A DNA stretch of 64,000 bases from Allomyces arbusculus (GCA_027604705.1 JADHYV010000056.1:1-64000), one strand, 5' to 3'. Shown: positions 9,771 to 23,806, numbered from the stretch's first letter. Notes: generated by a model not told the origin, from the sequence alone. A program made the numbers and translations.

Positions 9771-11908
9771 ATGGCCGCCTGCCTCGGCTCGACCCGGTGG
9801 CCGTGGGCCACCCCCACCACCTCGTCCACACCCCATGACACGGCCGAATACCAACCGCTCCCGACCGCCGAATGGTCTTCCCGATCCGCGCCTTCGTCTT
9901 CCCGCTCCCCCACCGCGCGCGGCCGCTCCACGTCGGCACAGCGCGAGAAGACGGGCACCATCCCCTGGCCGGCTGCACGTCGACTGCTCGCGATCTCGCT
10001 GGCGCCGCGCACGGGCGCGTTCATGGCGCTGGTCGCGCTTATTCTCGGGTCAATCGTGAACGAGCTCATCATCTTCCAGTCGGGTTCGCTGCCGAGCCAG
10101 TTTTACCAGGTCTTGCTCGACCAGGACCGCAAAGGGTTCGATAAACTGCTCGTCTGGGGCGTGCTCGTCATGGCGTGTTCGGCCGTGGTACGTTTCGTGG
10201 TGCAAACATGAGGCGAGCGAACCAACGCGTCCTGATCGCGTTCCCGCCATTTTCATCCCAGGCCAAGACCGCATGCCAATGGCTCGTTGCGAACCTGGCC
10301 CTGCGCATCCGCACCGCGCTCACGACGGCACTGCACGCGGCCTACTTTGCGCGGCTGCGCATGATCGACGCGCTCGACTACCCGGACCAGCGTATCGCGC
10401 AGGACACGGACCGGCTCGCGACCCTCGCGGCCGACACCGTGCACCAACTGCTCCTGGCCCCCTTTCTGATCGCGTCCTACACGTACCAACTCGCCTCCCT
10501 CTCGGGCTGGCTCGCGCCCGTCGTGATTTTCGGCTACTTTATCCTGGGCTCCCTGGCCTCGGCCATCTTCATCAAAGCCGTGGCCGCCGTCGTCGCCGCG
10601 AAAGATAAAGCCGAAGGCCGGTTCCGTGCAGCGCACGCGCACGTACGGTCCGGCGCCGAAGCCATCCTGTTCACGTCTGCTCGCGCGCCGGGGGCCGAAC
10701 AGGCGCGGCTGGACAGCGTGTTTGAAGCGGTGATCAGCGCGACGCGCCGCGTCATGGCGAAACACTGGGTGATGAGTACCGTCACCGAATTTTTTTCGTA
10801 TTTCGGGTCGATTCTCAACTACGTGGTCGTGGGCATGGCCCTGTTTGCGGGGCGGTACGACGACCTCGACAAGCCCGCGCTCGGTGGCGTGATTTCGCAG
10901 ACGTCGTTTGTCGCGATTTACTTGATTTTCAAGTTGACGTCGGTGATCTCGTTGCTGAATTCAGTCTCGGATTTGGCGGGGCACGCGTTGCGCGTGAGTG
11001 CGATTTTGGAGTGGGAGGGGGACGACGGGAAGGGTGCCGGTGGGGAAGGTGGAGAGGAGGAGGAGGATAGCGACGAGGACGCGGTGACGCTCGTGCAAGT
11101 CGTCGACGAGCCGAATGGCACGTCGGACGCGTTGCGTGACGGCGAGGTGATGGCGCTCGAGCACGCGAGTGTCGTGTTGCCCGGATCCAAGCGCGTCCTG
11201 TTCCCCGGTTCGTACTTTCGCCGTTCCTTTCTTGCCTGTGATCACGCTGAACTCACTGGTTGATCCACCACAGACGTCTCGCTCACCGTCCGCCCGAACG
11301 ACTTTATCCTGATCACCGGCCCATCCGGAATCGGGAAAACCTCCTTGCTCCGCGTTCTCACGGGCATCTGGCCGACCCCGACCGGCCGCGCCGCGCGCTC
11401 AAACGACACGCACGTCGTCCCGGCGCGCCCGTACTTCATCCCGGGCTCGCTTGTCGCGCAACTCAACTTCCCACTCCCTGCGACCGCCCCCCTGCCGGAC
11501 TCGGACGCGCACGCCCTGCTCTCGATGGTGGGCCTGTCGCACCTGACCAAGCGCGCGGGCGGCGTCACACACCCGCACGACCGCGCGTGGTACGCCGAGA
11601 TGCTGTCAGCAGGCGAACAGCACCTGTTGGCGGTGGCGCGCGCGGTCCGGCACCGACCGCGGGTAGTGATCGTGGACGAGGCTGGTGCGAACGTGGATGA
11701 CGTCGCGGTGCGGCACGTGTTTGCGGTCTTGCGCGAGGTGGCGCGGGCCACGGGGATGGCGGTGGTGGCGGTCGGGCACAGGGGGGTGTTGAAGGAGGTG
11801 AGCGACGCGGTGTATGAGGTGCGGGTCGTCGGTGGTCCCGCAGGGGTGGGGGTGGATGGCGAGGTGGAGATGGATGCGGGCGAGCGCGTGCTGGTGCGCG
11901 TGCGGTAA
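9771..11908 (+). CDS. ABCD4-like half-size ABC transporter
   Basis: Exons are 9771-10187, 10262-11207 and 11274-11908, giving 665 residues; human ABCD4 has 606. The membrane half aligns block by block with ABCD4: ELIIFQSGSLPSQFYQVL, GWLAPVVIFGYFILGS and SYFGSILNYVVVGMALF. These fit ABCD4 better than the very-long-chain fatty-acid transporters ABCD1-3. The ATPase half has Walker A GPSGIGKTS near residue 470, the signature LSAGEQ, Walker B RVVIVDEA and the H-loop VGHR. The D-loop reads ANVDD rather than SALD. An acidic linker (EEEEDSDED) precedes the ATPase. In animals ABCD4 acts with LMBD1 to export cobalamin from lysosomes; a vitamin B12 role here is inference. Homodimerisation is expected of a half transporter. 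Confidence 0.85.
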
Positions 11909-12645
11909 CGGGCGTGGATGGCGTTGACGGGGGATGGAGGGGCGGGGTTCGTGCTCATCAGGGTCTTGGTTGGATCAAGTGCTCGACTGTGCAGTCGGTC
12001 CGTTTTGTTCTGGAACCGGTCGGGGCTGGGCGGCGAAATAAGCGTCGTGGTGCTAAAAGTGCGCCGACTGGGGCCGCGCCGTGGCTTGCCGCTGCAGCGT
12101 GTCACAGGTTTGCCACACCGGCGTTTCAGATTTGGCGGCTTTCCAGCGTTTCTTCACGCAAATCCGGGATCCTGGGTCCGCCGGCCGAAACGGCCAGGGT
12201 CCAAGTCGAAGCTTGGCCAAATTCAGTGGCCCGTGGCGTGACCAAACCGGGCCGAGATGCCGGCCAGCTGCCGTCCACCTGCCCCTGCTGCGCTGCTCGT
12301 TGTCGTCAACACCTCCTGCACGACGATATCCTTCTCAACTACTCTGTCGGCCGACCAACCGCTTGCATTCGACTCGGCACGGCTCCACGACGCCCAGCTG
12401 GCTGTGCTCGTGCGCCTGGCGCTCTCTTGCTCCAACTTGCTGCAGCGCGCGCGCGATTCCACCCACTTGCTGCACGCCAAAGTCGCTCACTGCAACTCTT
12501 CCAGGCAACCGACGACGCATACGCGCTAAGCGCGAGACTCTCGACGCGCACGGCATCCCGATCGTGCTGGTTCCCGACCGTGCTGGTTCCCGACCGACCG
12601 ACCACTCTGCGCCGCACGCAACTTGCAGCCTACGCAACCAACCCA
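11909..12645. other. Intergenic region and presumed receptor promoter
   Basis: Lies between the transporter stop and the receptor start, with both genes on the plus strand. Long open frames here are GC-rich artefacts. No TATA-like box or conserved coding block is visible. Confidence 0.4.
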
Positions 12646-14917
12646 ATGACGACGCCCTCTGCGCGCCGGCCGGCCGCCGCGCCCAGGCCGCGCCATTGGG
12701 TCGCTCTTTTTGCGCTCGCCACTGTGCTCGCGCTGCTCCTGGCCCCGTTGGCCGCGGCCCAGAAGGCAGCATCGGCGACTGCCTCGCCGGTCGCGCAGCG
12801 CGCCGTCGTCACGACCGTGCCAACTTCCAAGCAGGCCGACTCGTCGCCGCTCACACCTGCAACGTCCGGGTCCTCGGCGCGTACGTGTGCTCCCGCTCTC
12901 CATTTCTTCACGATTGCCCATTGGAGGGGGGTGGACCCAGGCCGCTTGGTTCGCGCCGCGCGGCGCGGCACACGCGGCGCCCGTGCTTGTTCTCGGGGTG
13001 TGCATGGCGAGAGGCGTGATTGTGGCCATCGTGCGGACGCGCGCGTGCAGCACCCAGCCCGTTCACCGAGCACACGGCGCGATTCGCCCTCGAGTCTTTC
13101 GACCTCGCCCGTTCATTTTTCAATCGCGACCTGTTCAACTCACTCGTTCTCCACGTCGTACCACGCGCCATCTAGAATGCCAGACCTATTCGGGCGAGCT
13201 GTGCGCGGGCATCGTCACCTACCCGATCCCGGTGAACATCGACGTCAAGGCGATGGCGGCCAAGGTGGCCCCGCTCATGACCCCACTCGAAATGGAGGCA
13301 CTGCAGTCCATGTACCCGATGTGCGCCGACGCGTTCCGACGGTGGCTGTGTCTGTCGAATCTGCCCAAGTGCGACCCGCAGGGCACGTCGACTAGTGCCC
13401 CGACCCGCGTGTGTCTCGGCGTCTGCACCGACGTGGAAAAGTACTGCCGCGAACCGTTTGAACTGCGCAACCGGTCGAACCTGCTGCCGAAATGCTCGGA
13501 CCCGACGGTGCAGGTGGCGGTCGATAGATCTTCGTCGTGCCTGGCCATGGCGAACGTGACGCTCGGGTCGCTCGTCAAGGACGTGCCGTGCCCGCAGGCG
13601 CTGGTGCGCAACCCGCGTGGTGAACTGACCAAAACGGATACCTGTTTCGGGCAATGCTGCCTGCCGTGTCCGGCAATCAATAACTTCTACCCGTCCGGCC
13701 AGATCGAGACGCTCAATTTCGCGTCGATGATCGTCCGTTGCGTCTCGTCGGTGCTGGGCATGTATCTGATGATGTCCTACCTGCTGTTGCCGAATAAGCG
13801 CAAGCACCCGGCGATCATTGTCCTGTTTTTCGCGGTCGCGCTCACCTTCTGGATGGGTAACATCTGGTTCTCGTTCCCGACCCCGCGGCAAGTCCAGTGC
13901 GCGACCGATGCCAATTCGCCCGATGGCCTCGACCCGATCATCCAGGCGACGCACGCGAACAATGTGCTCTGTGGGATTCAGGGCACATTCTTGATGTTCT
14001 TCTCGCACCTTACGATTATTTGGGCCACCTACCTCGTGCTCAACCTGCACATGACGGCCGTCTGGCGGTCGAATTTCCTCGAGCGGCACTTCCACGTAAC
14101 CACGCTCGTGTGCTGGATCTGGCCAATCGTGTTCACCTTGCTCGCCTACTTCCTCGACGCCGTGCAGTATGAGTCAGGCGCGACGTGCCTGATCGATAAC
14201 GAGTGGGCCAACCGGCTCTTCTTCTACCCCGTCGCGTGCTTGATTTTCCCGTCATTTGTCCTGCACTTGGTCACGTTCTTCAGGATTGCGCGCGCGTCGA
14301 TGCGCGAGTCAGCGTCGCAGGAAATGTCGACGTCGCGTGGGGATACGACGACCGGGTATGGCGGCAGTGGTGGGGGTGGGTACTCGGGCGGTGGCGGGTA
14401 CTCCGGGTCGCAGACAATGTCGGGCGGAACGGGGAAGCCGAGGGGCCGGCATGTGGTCAAGGCGGTGAAAGTGCAGTGGCGCGCGCTGATGCTCGCGTTT
14501 ATTATGCTCATGTACGTTCCCAGCTCTCTCCTTCTCCCGATTCTTGTCCGTTTCAAGCACTGACCCGATTTCATACGCACCAACAGCACCTTCTCGGCGT
14601 TCTGGCTCTTCTACTGGTTCGAGCTGCAGCGGTTCACGAAAGCCAAAAAGGTTAAGGAGCCCTGGTTCGTCTCGTGGGTCGCATGCATGGTCGAGGGCCA
14701 TTCGCAGAACGAGTGCGCCGACAACGTGAAACCGCACGTTCCGGCCTTCCCGCTCATGGTCCTCTCGGACATGATGGTGGCCACGGGCGGCATCTGGATC
14801 TTCGTGATTTTCGGCGCTCGACTGTCGATCATTTACGAGTGGCGGACGTGGTTCGCGGATACGTGTGGCGGGCGCCGCAACCGCAACCGCAACGACCCGT
14901 ATGCGAATTATACGTAA
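12646..14917 (+). CDS. Frizzled/Smoothened-like seven-transmembrane receptor with cysteine-rich domain
   Basis: Exons are 12646-12880, 13176-14511 and 14587-14917 (donors GTACGT), giving 633 residues. Exon 1 encodes a signal peptide (residues about 17-39, a VALFALATVLALLLAPLAAA-type core) and a Ser/Thr-rich stretch. Exon 2 opens with a cysteine-rich domain (CQTYSGELCAGIVTYPIPV ... YPMCADAFRRWLCLSNLPKC ... CLGVCTDVEKYC) whose spacing resembles the Frizzled FZ domain. A cysteine-rich linker and seven hydrophobic helices follow; the last lies in exon 3 (VLSDMMVATGGIWIFVIFGA). A Gly/Ser-rich insertion (GYGGSGGGGYSGG) lies in a cytoplasmic loop before helix 6. Frizzled-like receptors are known in some basal fungi, but their ligands are not. 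Intron 1 is unusually long at 295 nt and could hide a small exon. Confidence 0.85.
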
Positions 14918-15315
14918 GCGCCTGGAGTCGGGCGGTGCGGCGGCCGACGCGCAGGGCGCGTGTGCGACTGCTTTGTTCGACCAGTCCGTGTGTTGTGCGC
15001 GGTTTTCGCCCATTTTGTGTCGCGCAGGCAGTCGGTGCCGGCATTTTTGTGCGTGCCCGCTACCTGCGGGCGCGAGCGCCGTGTCCGCGTTGGTCCAACA
15101 TACCTTTTTTGTGTCGCATCATTTTGGTGTTGTAATCTTTTTTTGGCTTGTCGATAGTTTTTCTCGTTCCCATACACTATACATGAGACGCTTCGTTTGC
15201 AATGTGCCCCGATGCGTGGAGCGAAAGTCGACAACCAGCGTGCTTCGCTCCAAAACAATCAAAATTCGGATTCCATGACCACCCACCAACCGCCAACCAA
15301 CCCCGTGCTACACGA
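14918..15315. other. Convergent 3' intergenic region
   Basis: The receptor (plus) and the RFC5-like gene (minus) converge here. The stretch contains AT-richer segments (about 15115-15180) fitting 3' untranslated ends. No gene is seen. Confidence 0.4.
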
Positions 15316-16908
15316 CTACTTGGACGCCAACTCGACGGCGAGCCGGAACGCTGCGGCCAATGCGCCCGCCTGGATCGCTTCGCTGCACCCGAGCGAGAGA
15401 TTGTACCTGCACCAAAACCGAACAGACGCATGAGCCCGCGAACCCAACACGCGAAGCAAAACGGGGACGAACGTACTCGATCTCGGCCAGCGCCTCATAC
15501 ACGACAATCTTGGCCGGGTCTGGCATCTCCATCTTTGCAACAAACAGGAACATGTCGCCCAACAAATCCGCGAGCGCATACCCCTTGTCGACGCGCAGCG
15601 ACGCCATGTCTACCACCCCACCCAGCCGTAATTTTTAGTCCCGCCCTCTCCCCACCTCCGGCGCGGCCGGTACGTACGCGCAATTGCCGTGGTCATGTCC
15701 TCATTCATCAACCAATCCGTGCACCGCTCGACGTCCCTCGGCAGCGGCGTGCCCGTCGTCGCGTACACGGCGGCCTCGTCCACGGTCCCAAATGCCGCGA
15801 ACGTGGACTGTGCCACGTTCAGCGCGCGGCGCATGTCGCCCTGGCTGAGCCGCAGCAGCGCTTGCATGCCGTCGGGCCGCAGGTCCACACTAACGTCGAG
15901 CGGTAGAGGTGAGAGAGAGAAGGGGAGGGTGCGGATGCGCGGTAGGGTGTGCGTACCCTTCCGATCGACAAATAAAGTCGAGCCGCTTCTCGACCTGGTC
16001 GGGCTCGAGCGGGTTGAACCGGAACCGCGTGCACCGCGATTGCAGCGCCGGAATGATTTTGGAGACGTAGTTGCAAATGATGCAGAAGCGCACGTTCTTG
16101 GTGTACTTTTCAATGACTACGGCACGAGAACAGGTGAGGGTACAAGCATGGGCCGGCGGGGCGGGGTGGAGTGCGTACTGCGGCGCAACGCGGCCTGTGC
16201 GGCAGTCGTCATGGCGTCGGCTTCGTCGAGCACGATGAGTTTGAACCCGGAACTGGAGGGAACAGGATGGTGAGTTGAGGACGCGCGCGGCGGATCAGGG
16301 ACGGCGGTACCTGAAGATCTTGCGCGTCGACGCGAAATTCTTGATTTGCTCCCGAACGACATCGATGCCGCGGTCATCGGACGCGTTGAGCTACAATCGT
16401 TGATCACAACGTCAGTGTCTCTCCCGAATCGAACAGAGCCAACACGAGGAACGCACCTCGAGAATCATGCTCTTGTACTGCGGCCCGTACAGCCGCCGCG
16501 CGCAGGCCAAGATGGTCGACGTCTTGCCTGTCCCGGGCGGGCCGTAGAAGAGCAGGTGCGGCAGCCTCTTCTCGTCGATGAACTTGATGACTAGTACGGC
16601 GCGTGCGCGTGATTGATCCGTGCGTGTCGGGAAACGGGCGAATGGACGATGGGCGTACTGGTGTTGGTAATGTCCTCGTGCGCGACGAGGTCGCTCAGCG
16701 ATGCAGGGCGATACTTTTCCACCCTGTTGTGTCGTCAATTCCAGGTCCAGGACGCGGCAGGTTGTGTGTCGAGCGGCACGCACCACGGCAGGTGGTCGCC
16801 AGTCGCGCCGTCGGCTGTCGGTAACGGTTTAGGCTTGCCCTTGCCCTTGTTCACGACGGGAGCGGCCGGGGTCGCGTCAATGTCCATGGGGTCGTCGTGG
16901 TCGGCCAT
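15316..16908 (-). CDS. RFC5: Replication factor C subunit (human RFC5 / yeast Rfc3 type)
   Basis: A small clamp-loader subunit that helps load PCNA at primer ends. Nine exons on the minus strand: 16908-16784, 16723-16659, 16590-16457, 16390-16311, 16252-16179, 16116-15957, 15889-15678, 15609-15477 and 15406-15316. All junction phases agree and give 357 residues; human RFC5 has 340. Visible RFC boxes are [13 protein letters not shown], Walker [34 protein letters not shown], Walker [31 protein letters not shown] (sensor 1 and the SRC arginine finger) and [10 protein letters not shown]. The match to [19 protein letters not shown] of RFC5 assigns the subunit. An N-terminal extension of about 40 residues is acidic, then Lys/Pro-rich. 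It is divergent with the gene at 17518. Confidence 0.95.
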
Positions 16909-17517
16909 CGCTGTCGTCGCTGGAGCTGGTGATCCTGGGGCTAGCGGTGGTGGGCGTGTGTTGGCGTTTGGTCCAAGAGTGCGACGCGGTTGAGCTTGCT
17001 GCAAGTCGCGTCGTCGCTGGCAATCCACGGCCAGGTCGTCGTCGAAGTGGCCGTGTCGCGATCAAGCAGCAAGCTGGGAGTCACGGCCGACCGAGAGCGA
17101 GCCATGACTTGCACGTGCATTGGACGGAGGTCTCGCGGCTGCTGGGTGACATTGGATGATTTGTGCCGTTTCTCAAGGAGGCCCGCCAGCTCTTCCCGCT
17201 GCTCGCGCACGCCCGAGCTCGCCATGGCCGAAATGGCCTGCCTCTACGCTCTCTGCAGCCGATTCTCGCCTTCGACTGTGCAACCCTGACCGCTGATCAC
17301 ACCGGCTCCTCGCGATCATTGACTTGCTGCCGCTTGCCCCATCTCCGAAGACTTCCAACCAATCCTGCCGTCCTGCGACCTGCACGACGTGGCCTGTCGC
17401 GATCCTGCAGCGCCTCTTGTTTGCACGACTTGATGGAACCGACCCGGGTGCCGAGTTGACGATCCACAACCGCGATTTACTCGCTCATCATTTGCACCGA
17501 CTTTGCATCCTTCCAAA

Positions 17518-20148
17518 ATGGCGCATCCACGACGAGCCTTGCCAGCTACGGCATTGCCCACGACTCCGCTCGTCTCTCCACCGCCGCGCAAAAGCGCGCG
17601 CCGCCGTGTGATCCGCGCCGTACTCGACGGGATCGTCTATCTCACTCTCGCATCGGTCGGGTTTGGCGCGCTGTTTGCCGTTCTGTCACCACTTGCTCGA
17701 TTGGAGACGAAGCCGACGACGGCGATGGAGCCAAGTGGCGCGATTGACCCGTCAATCGGCGAGCAGAGCGCGTTGTACCACCAAAGTTTTGACCTGGAGC
17801 GCAGGCGCTCAGACGGCGTGCTGTGGGCGAGCGACACGTGCGTCGTGCCCGCGCTGGCGAGTAGGATAGCCGAGTTACCGGTGGCGCATGCCATAGACAC
17901 GGCCGCTGAGCCCGGGCTCGAAAAAGGGGTGGAGAACGTGGCTAACGTTGCGCACGACGGCGACACGAGCACTTTGATTTTCGAGCAATTTACGGACGTG
18001 AATGAATACGCGTACCGCATGGCGACGGCACGCGTATTTGTGGTTCTGGTGGAGGAGTGCGCGGTGCCGCTGGTCGCTGACGTCAAGGTCGCTGTGCCAC
18101 CGTTGGTCGGCGGGCTCGAGGAGGCCGATTCGCCCCCCATGTCGGTCGTGCCCGATGCCGAGATCAATGTCGATTCTTCTCCACCATCTGTTGCACTCGG
18201 TGCCGAGTCTCTGCCGTTGGCCGACGTGGTCGCTGCGATTGAGGTGGCCGAGAATGAGTCGCAGCCGCCGACAAGTACGCATTCTCTAGACCGGTACGTT
18301 GCGAGATCTCCTTTACCTTCCCCAGAAACGGATTGAAACTCAATCCGACTTGCTGCACGCTGTAGCGGCCATCTGGACCCATCACCTGCACCTGCAAACA
18401 CGTCAATCCCGGGCCCCGGCCCAGATTCACGCTCGCTCTCCATCGTGACCGGTGCCCTCGTGTTTTGCGCGACGACCGTCGCCCTTATCGCGCTTGTTTA
18501 CGTGGCTCCCACCTCGGTCGCTGCCGCTCCCATTCTGCTGAAACGGCTCTGGCGATCTGTTTCGGACCAACTCAGCAACGATCCTGTGGCCAACTATCCC
18601 GTCGCTGAATCCACGCCCGAGGACCCGTTTGCGGCCACTCTGGCGCAGTGGGAGGAGGAGGCCGTTTGCGCCGGCGATTTTGATTGGAGGGGCATGGCCA
18701 ACGTGCCAGAGTCGCTCGACATCCGACCCGACGACTACAGCAAGCCGGCGCAGGACTACTTTTCCATGATTGGGACAGCGATCCGCGCAGGGTCGCGGTG
18801 GATTTTCCCGGTGAGGTGGGCCGATGCTGGCGCGGTACGCCGAACATCCTCCCTCCAACAATTTCCGCCAATTCCGACCACTAACAAGGACTCGCTCCTA
18901 CGCCAGGACACGCTCGTGCACATCTCCGACCGCTCGCAAGCCCTGCGCGTCCTCGACGTTCTCAGCGACTTCCCCGGCCGCATCCTACCGATGCGCGCGT
19001 TCCCTGAACTTGGCACACACCGCGGCGGCGAGCGTTTCGTCTACCCCGACGACTTGCTTGTCGCGACGATCCCGTACCGTATGGCGTTACCGTACGACAT
19101 GATGGACGAGCGTGAAGAGTATACGCTCTGGTCGCTGCAAGCACTCACGCCGCGCGAGCGCGACGTGGCCATCTTCCAGCTCCTCGACACGGCTCTACCC
19201 GTAATCGCGCACCTCGTCGACGCCGGGATCACGCACGGCCGCGTGCCCATGGTCCTGGTCCATCCGCGCGACGAAGCGGATGCGGGCGCGGTACACCCGG
19301 GCTGGTCGCCGTTTCGTGTCGCGCTTGTGGAACCCGTGGCGGAGGGCGAAGGATACTCGCTGTGGACGTCGCTCCTCGTGCACACGCTGATGCCGCTGCT
19401 CAGCGACCGGTGGTTCAACAAGGACTGGGACGCGGCGTTCCCGCTCGACGAGTCGCTGCGGAGCAAAGTATTTGCGGACGCGACGAACGGCGTCGACGCG
19501 CCGGAGCTCAAGGCCGTCCTCGCGCAACTGGCTGCGACGGACGTCCCGGACCCGGCGCGGCTCTGGCCCGCGTGGGACGCGGCTGTGCGCGCGTTTTACC
19601 CGATTTTGGTCGGGATGGCGCAGGACGATGCGGACGACTGCAACGACGTGACTGCGACCTACTACGACCGACTCCTGGCGCTCTCGCAGCGGGACACGCC
19701 GCGCGATGTGAGGCTCACGGACACGTCCGTCATCACCTCGTCCGCGCCGGTCAACCCGTACCTGAAACCGCTCGACCGGTCGCTCTTCCCTCCCTCCCTG
19801 GCCACCTCTATTGCCTCCGCCACCAACACCGCGGGCGACGATACGACGCCACCAAGCGACCCGGACTTGATTTGTTCGGCGCGCGCGATCCAGCGGTTTT
19901 GGGATAACATCAGCACACCACTCGACGAATCGTATGAGAGCCCGTTTACGTGTTCCGTTCGCGACCGGCTGGTCGCGCGACTGGATAGTAATCGCGTGAT
20001 CACGCTGGGCGATGTGACGCCGGGGGATAGCAAGTATCTGAGGTTACGGATGCGCGATTATTATCGTGCACCGCGCGGGTGGATTCTGCGGATTGAGCGG
20101 ATGCGGAAAGTGGATGGTGGGAGGAAGAAGGCGGGGGTCGGGCTGTAA
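17518..20148 (+). CDS. Unrecognised two-helix membrane protein, possibly kinase-like fold
   Basis: Exon 1 is 17518-18293 and exon 2 is 18366-20148. The 72-nt intron (GTACGT to TGTAG) joins two otherwise separate frames in phase, giving 852 residues. A 78-nt in-frame stretch at 18811-18888 (starts GTGAGG, ends AACAAG) may be a second intron. Residues about 25-45 form one hydrophobic helix (IVYLTLASVGFGALFAVL). A second (LSIVTGALVFCATTVALIAL) begins just after the splice. The roughly 480-residue C-terminal part has a block GITHGRVPMVLVHP followed by FRVALVEP. This weakly recalls the catalytic and DFG loops of a protein kinase with key residues lost; that reading is inference only. I do not recognise the family. 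It shares a roughly 600-bp promoter with the RFC5 gene. Confidence 0.65.
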
Positions 20149-21458
20149 AGCGGGAGAGAGAGAGATGGACTCGGGGACTCGGGGACTCGGGTACTAGGGT
20201 TGAGATGGGCTTGCGGACGATGGTAGCGGTATAGAGTAGGATTGTAGAACGTGTTGTTTCTTACCTTTTGGCCAGCGGCATTCTGGCCTGTCGGATGTGG
20301 GGGAACTTTTCACGGCCGAAATTTGGACCACGCCTTTCCTTCATCAGTCGTTTTGACCATGCGACCAGATTGTTGCTCAACTGCAGCAATCCATGGAAAG
20401 AGCCATGTCGAGTTGCCCCACAATGTGAAAAAGGCTGTAACCGATGTTTCACAAGGCACAAGTCATAGAGCATGAAGATGCAAGCAAATTGAAAGCGCCA
20501 AACAAAAGCACTGCCTTTTGGGTTTCCAACAACAATACTAACGAACGTCAAGGGCCCCAAACCAACAGCGCATCCACAACAAGCACCGTCTGCTCGACTC
20601 TCGACATTTTTGGCGTCCAGCTCAGCAAGGTCTGATCGCGTCGCTCCACAATTCTGCGCAGTATAGGTGATATGCGTTGGCTCAGGCGCAAAACGCCGCT
20701 TGAACTTGCTCAAGGACCCGACGCGGTACTTGCGCGGATTGCCTTGTGGCTCCCCAACGATATACGGTTGCAGCTCGAGCTGCACTTTAACGCGTCCGCT
20801 GTTATGCCTGCTTTTGTAGCATGGAGATCGACGCTGGCCAGGCTTTCCCTGACCTTGTCGCCGGATTGGAATCAAGCTGCTGACACCCTTGAATAACCGA
20901 ATCTGCACACTTTAAGGGCCGCTGTCGATGCGAGCAAGTGGGCCAGCGAGTATGGGGACTTGGAGGCAATGCCTGTTGTCCCGCGAAATCAAATTTGCGA
21001 CAACGAAGATAACTGGCGTGAGTTTGTGCGCTGATCGCGCTTGACATGCAAAAGCAAGGGTAGGACAACGCCGTCAACCCACAACGGCTCACCAGTTGCT
21101 CTGCGACTGGCGCCTCCTTTCGGGTCGAAGCTTGCTGTTGCACCCACGCTGGAACTTTCAGAGATGATTCCGCAGATCATGTTCGCGAAACCACGCCCCG
21201 CAACCAACGACATGACGAAAATGGTTGCGGCTCCCGCTGACAGAGCAGACGACGAAGCAGGAAACAGCAAAGCAAAGCGGTCCACCAAAGAAATCCAAGA
21301 TGTATTCCCAAACCGGCACGACGCCGACGCGTCCGTGCGCGCCCGTCCCGTGATCCCGACCGCCCGGCCCTCCAACTACGGGCCGTGAAATAAAAGATAA
21401 CGGCGCGGCAGCACCACGATCACGCGCGCACCGATGCGCCACAACTAAGCGCGCACGC
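20149..21458. other. Intergenic region carrying an F-box/LRR relic
   Basis: Apart from the relic at about 20690-20960, no gene is supported. A short tandem of ggactcggg occurs at about 20168-20190. A minus-strand frame at about 21000-21375 contains a hydrophobic segment but has no recognisable family or clear start context. Confidence 0.35.
20690..20960 (+). pseudogene. Fragment of the F-box/LRR-like family, isolated
   Basis: Reads LARIALWLPNDI, then FNASAVMPAFVAWRSTLARL and SLTLSPDWNQAADTLE, with a stop at 20894-20896 and similarity continuing as PNLHTLRAAVDASK. These blocks match intact members at 62034-63992 (DLARIAAWAPNI, IMPTLTSWSATLTAL, WNRAAATLELPVLRTL) and 59526-61520. Only this middle part, about 90 codons, is present. 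The F-box and the C-terminus are missing. It is the only family trace between 4 and 44 kb. Confidence 0.7.
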
Positions 21459-23302
<1,844 letters not shown>

Positions 23303-23806
23303 GATGTGGGTGGAGCGTGCGGGCAGCGTCGCGAGAGAAAGACGGGCCACGGGCAGGTCGGCAGCCAGCAGCAGTGCAGCGTGGTTGGTTGGTCAGGCCA
23401 GTTTTGCCCAAGGAAAAAAATCGCAAGGCCGCACCAAACACGCACTTTTGCAGTCAGAAAAGCGCTGAAAGGCAAACAGTGGAGCGCCGAGGACCAGGTG
23501 GGGTCACGCGAGTAGCATGCCAGACCTGTCGCAGCTTCGAGTGCAACTGTCTCCATTGTCCCCCACCGCGCCGACTCACTGCTGGCTGCATCCGCTTGCG
23601 ACATTTCGCCGCAGTCTGCAACCAACTCATCCTCGACGGCGTGCACCACGAGCACAGCACTCGCAGCAGCGACTTGCTCCTGGTTCAGTACCAGCAACTC
23701 GCCCCGACCACTGCAACAATCCGGCACAGCCGCTGCGCCTGCAACCGACTGCCTAAACAAATCGCTGCAACCGCGACTTCGTCGACGATTTTCGTGCTCT
23801 TCAATC

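Noticed and set aside
8927-10072. 381-codon minus-strand frame between SEC18 and ABCD4
   Set aside because: Only its last 18 residues (the SEC18 first exon) make sense; the rest is low-complexity Arg/Ser/Pro.
11914-13395. 493-codon plus-strand frame before the receptor
   Set aside because: Only the portion from 12646 (the signal-peptide exon) is supported; the rest covers intergenic DNA and an intron.
13172-14095. 307-codon minus-strand frame over the receptor
   Set aside because: Antisense to the cysteine-rich and 7TM coding region, with no domain signal.
17503-20148. Two separate genes at 17503-18336 and 18445-20148
   Set aside because: The second frame has no ATG at its start (GTG), and a 72-nt GTACGT...TAG intron joins both in phase.
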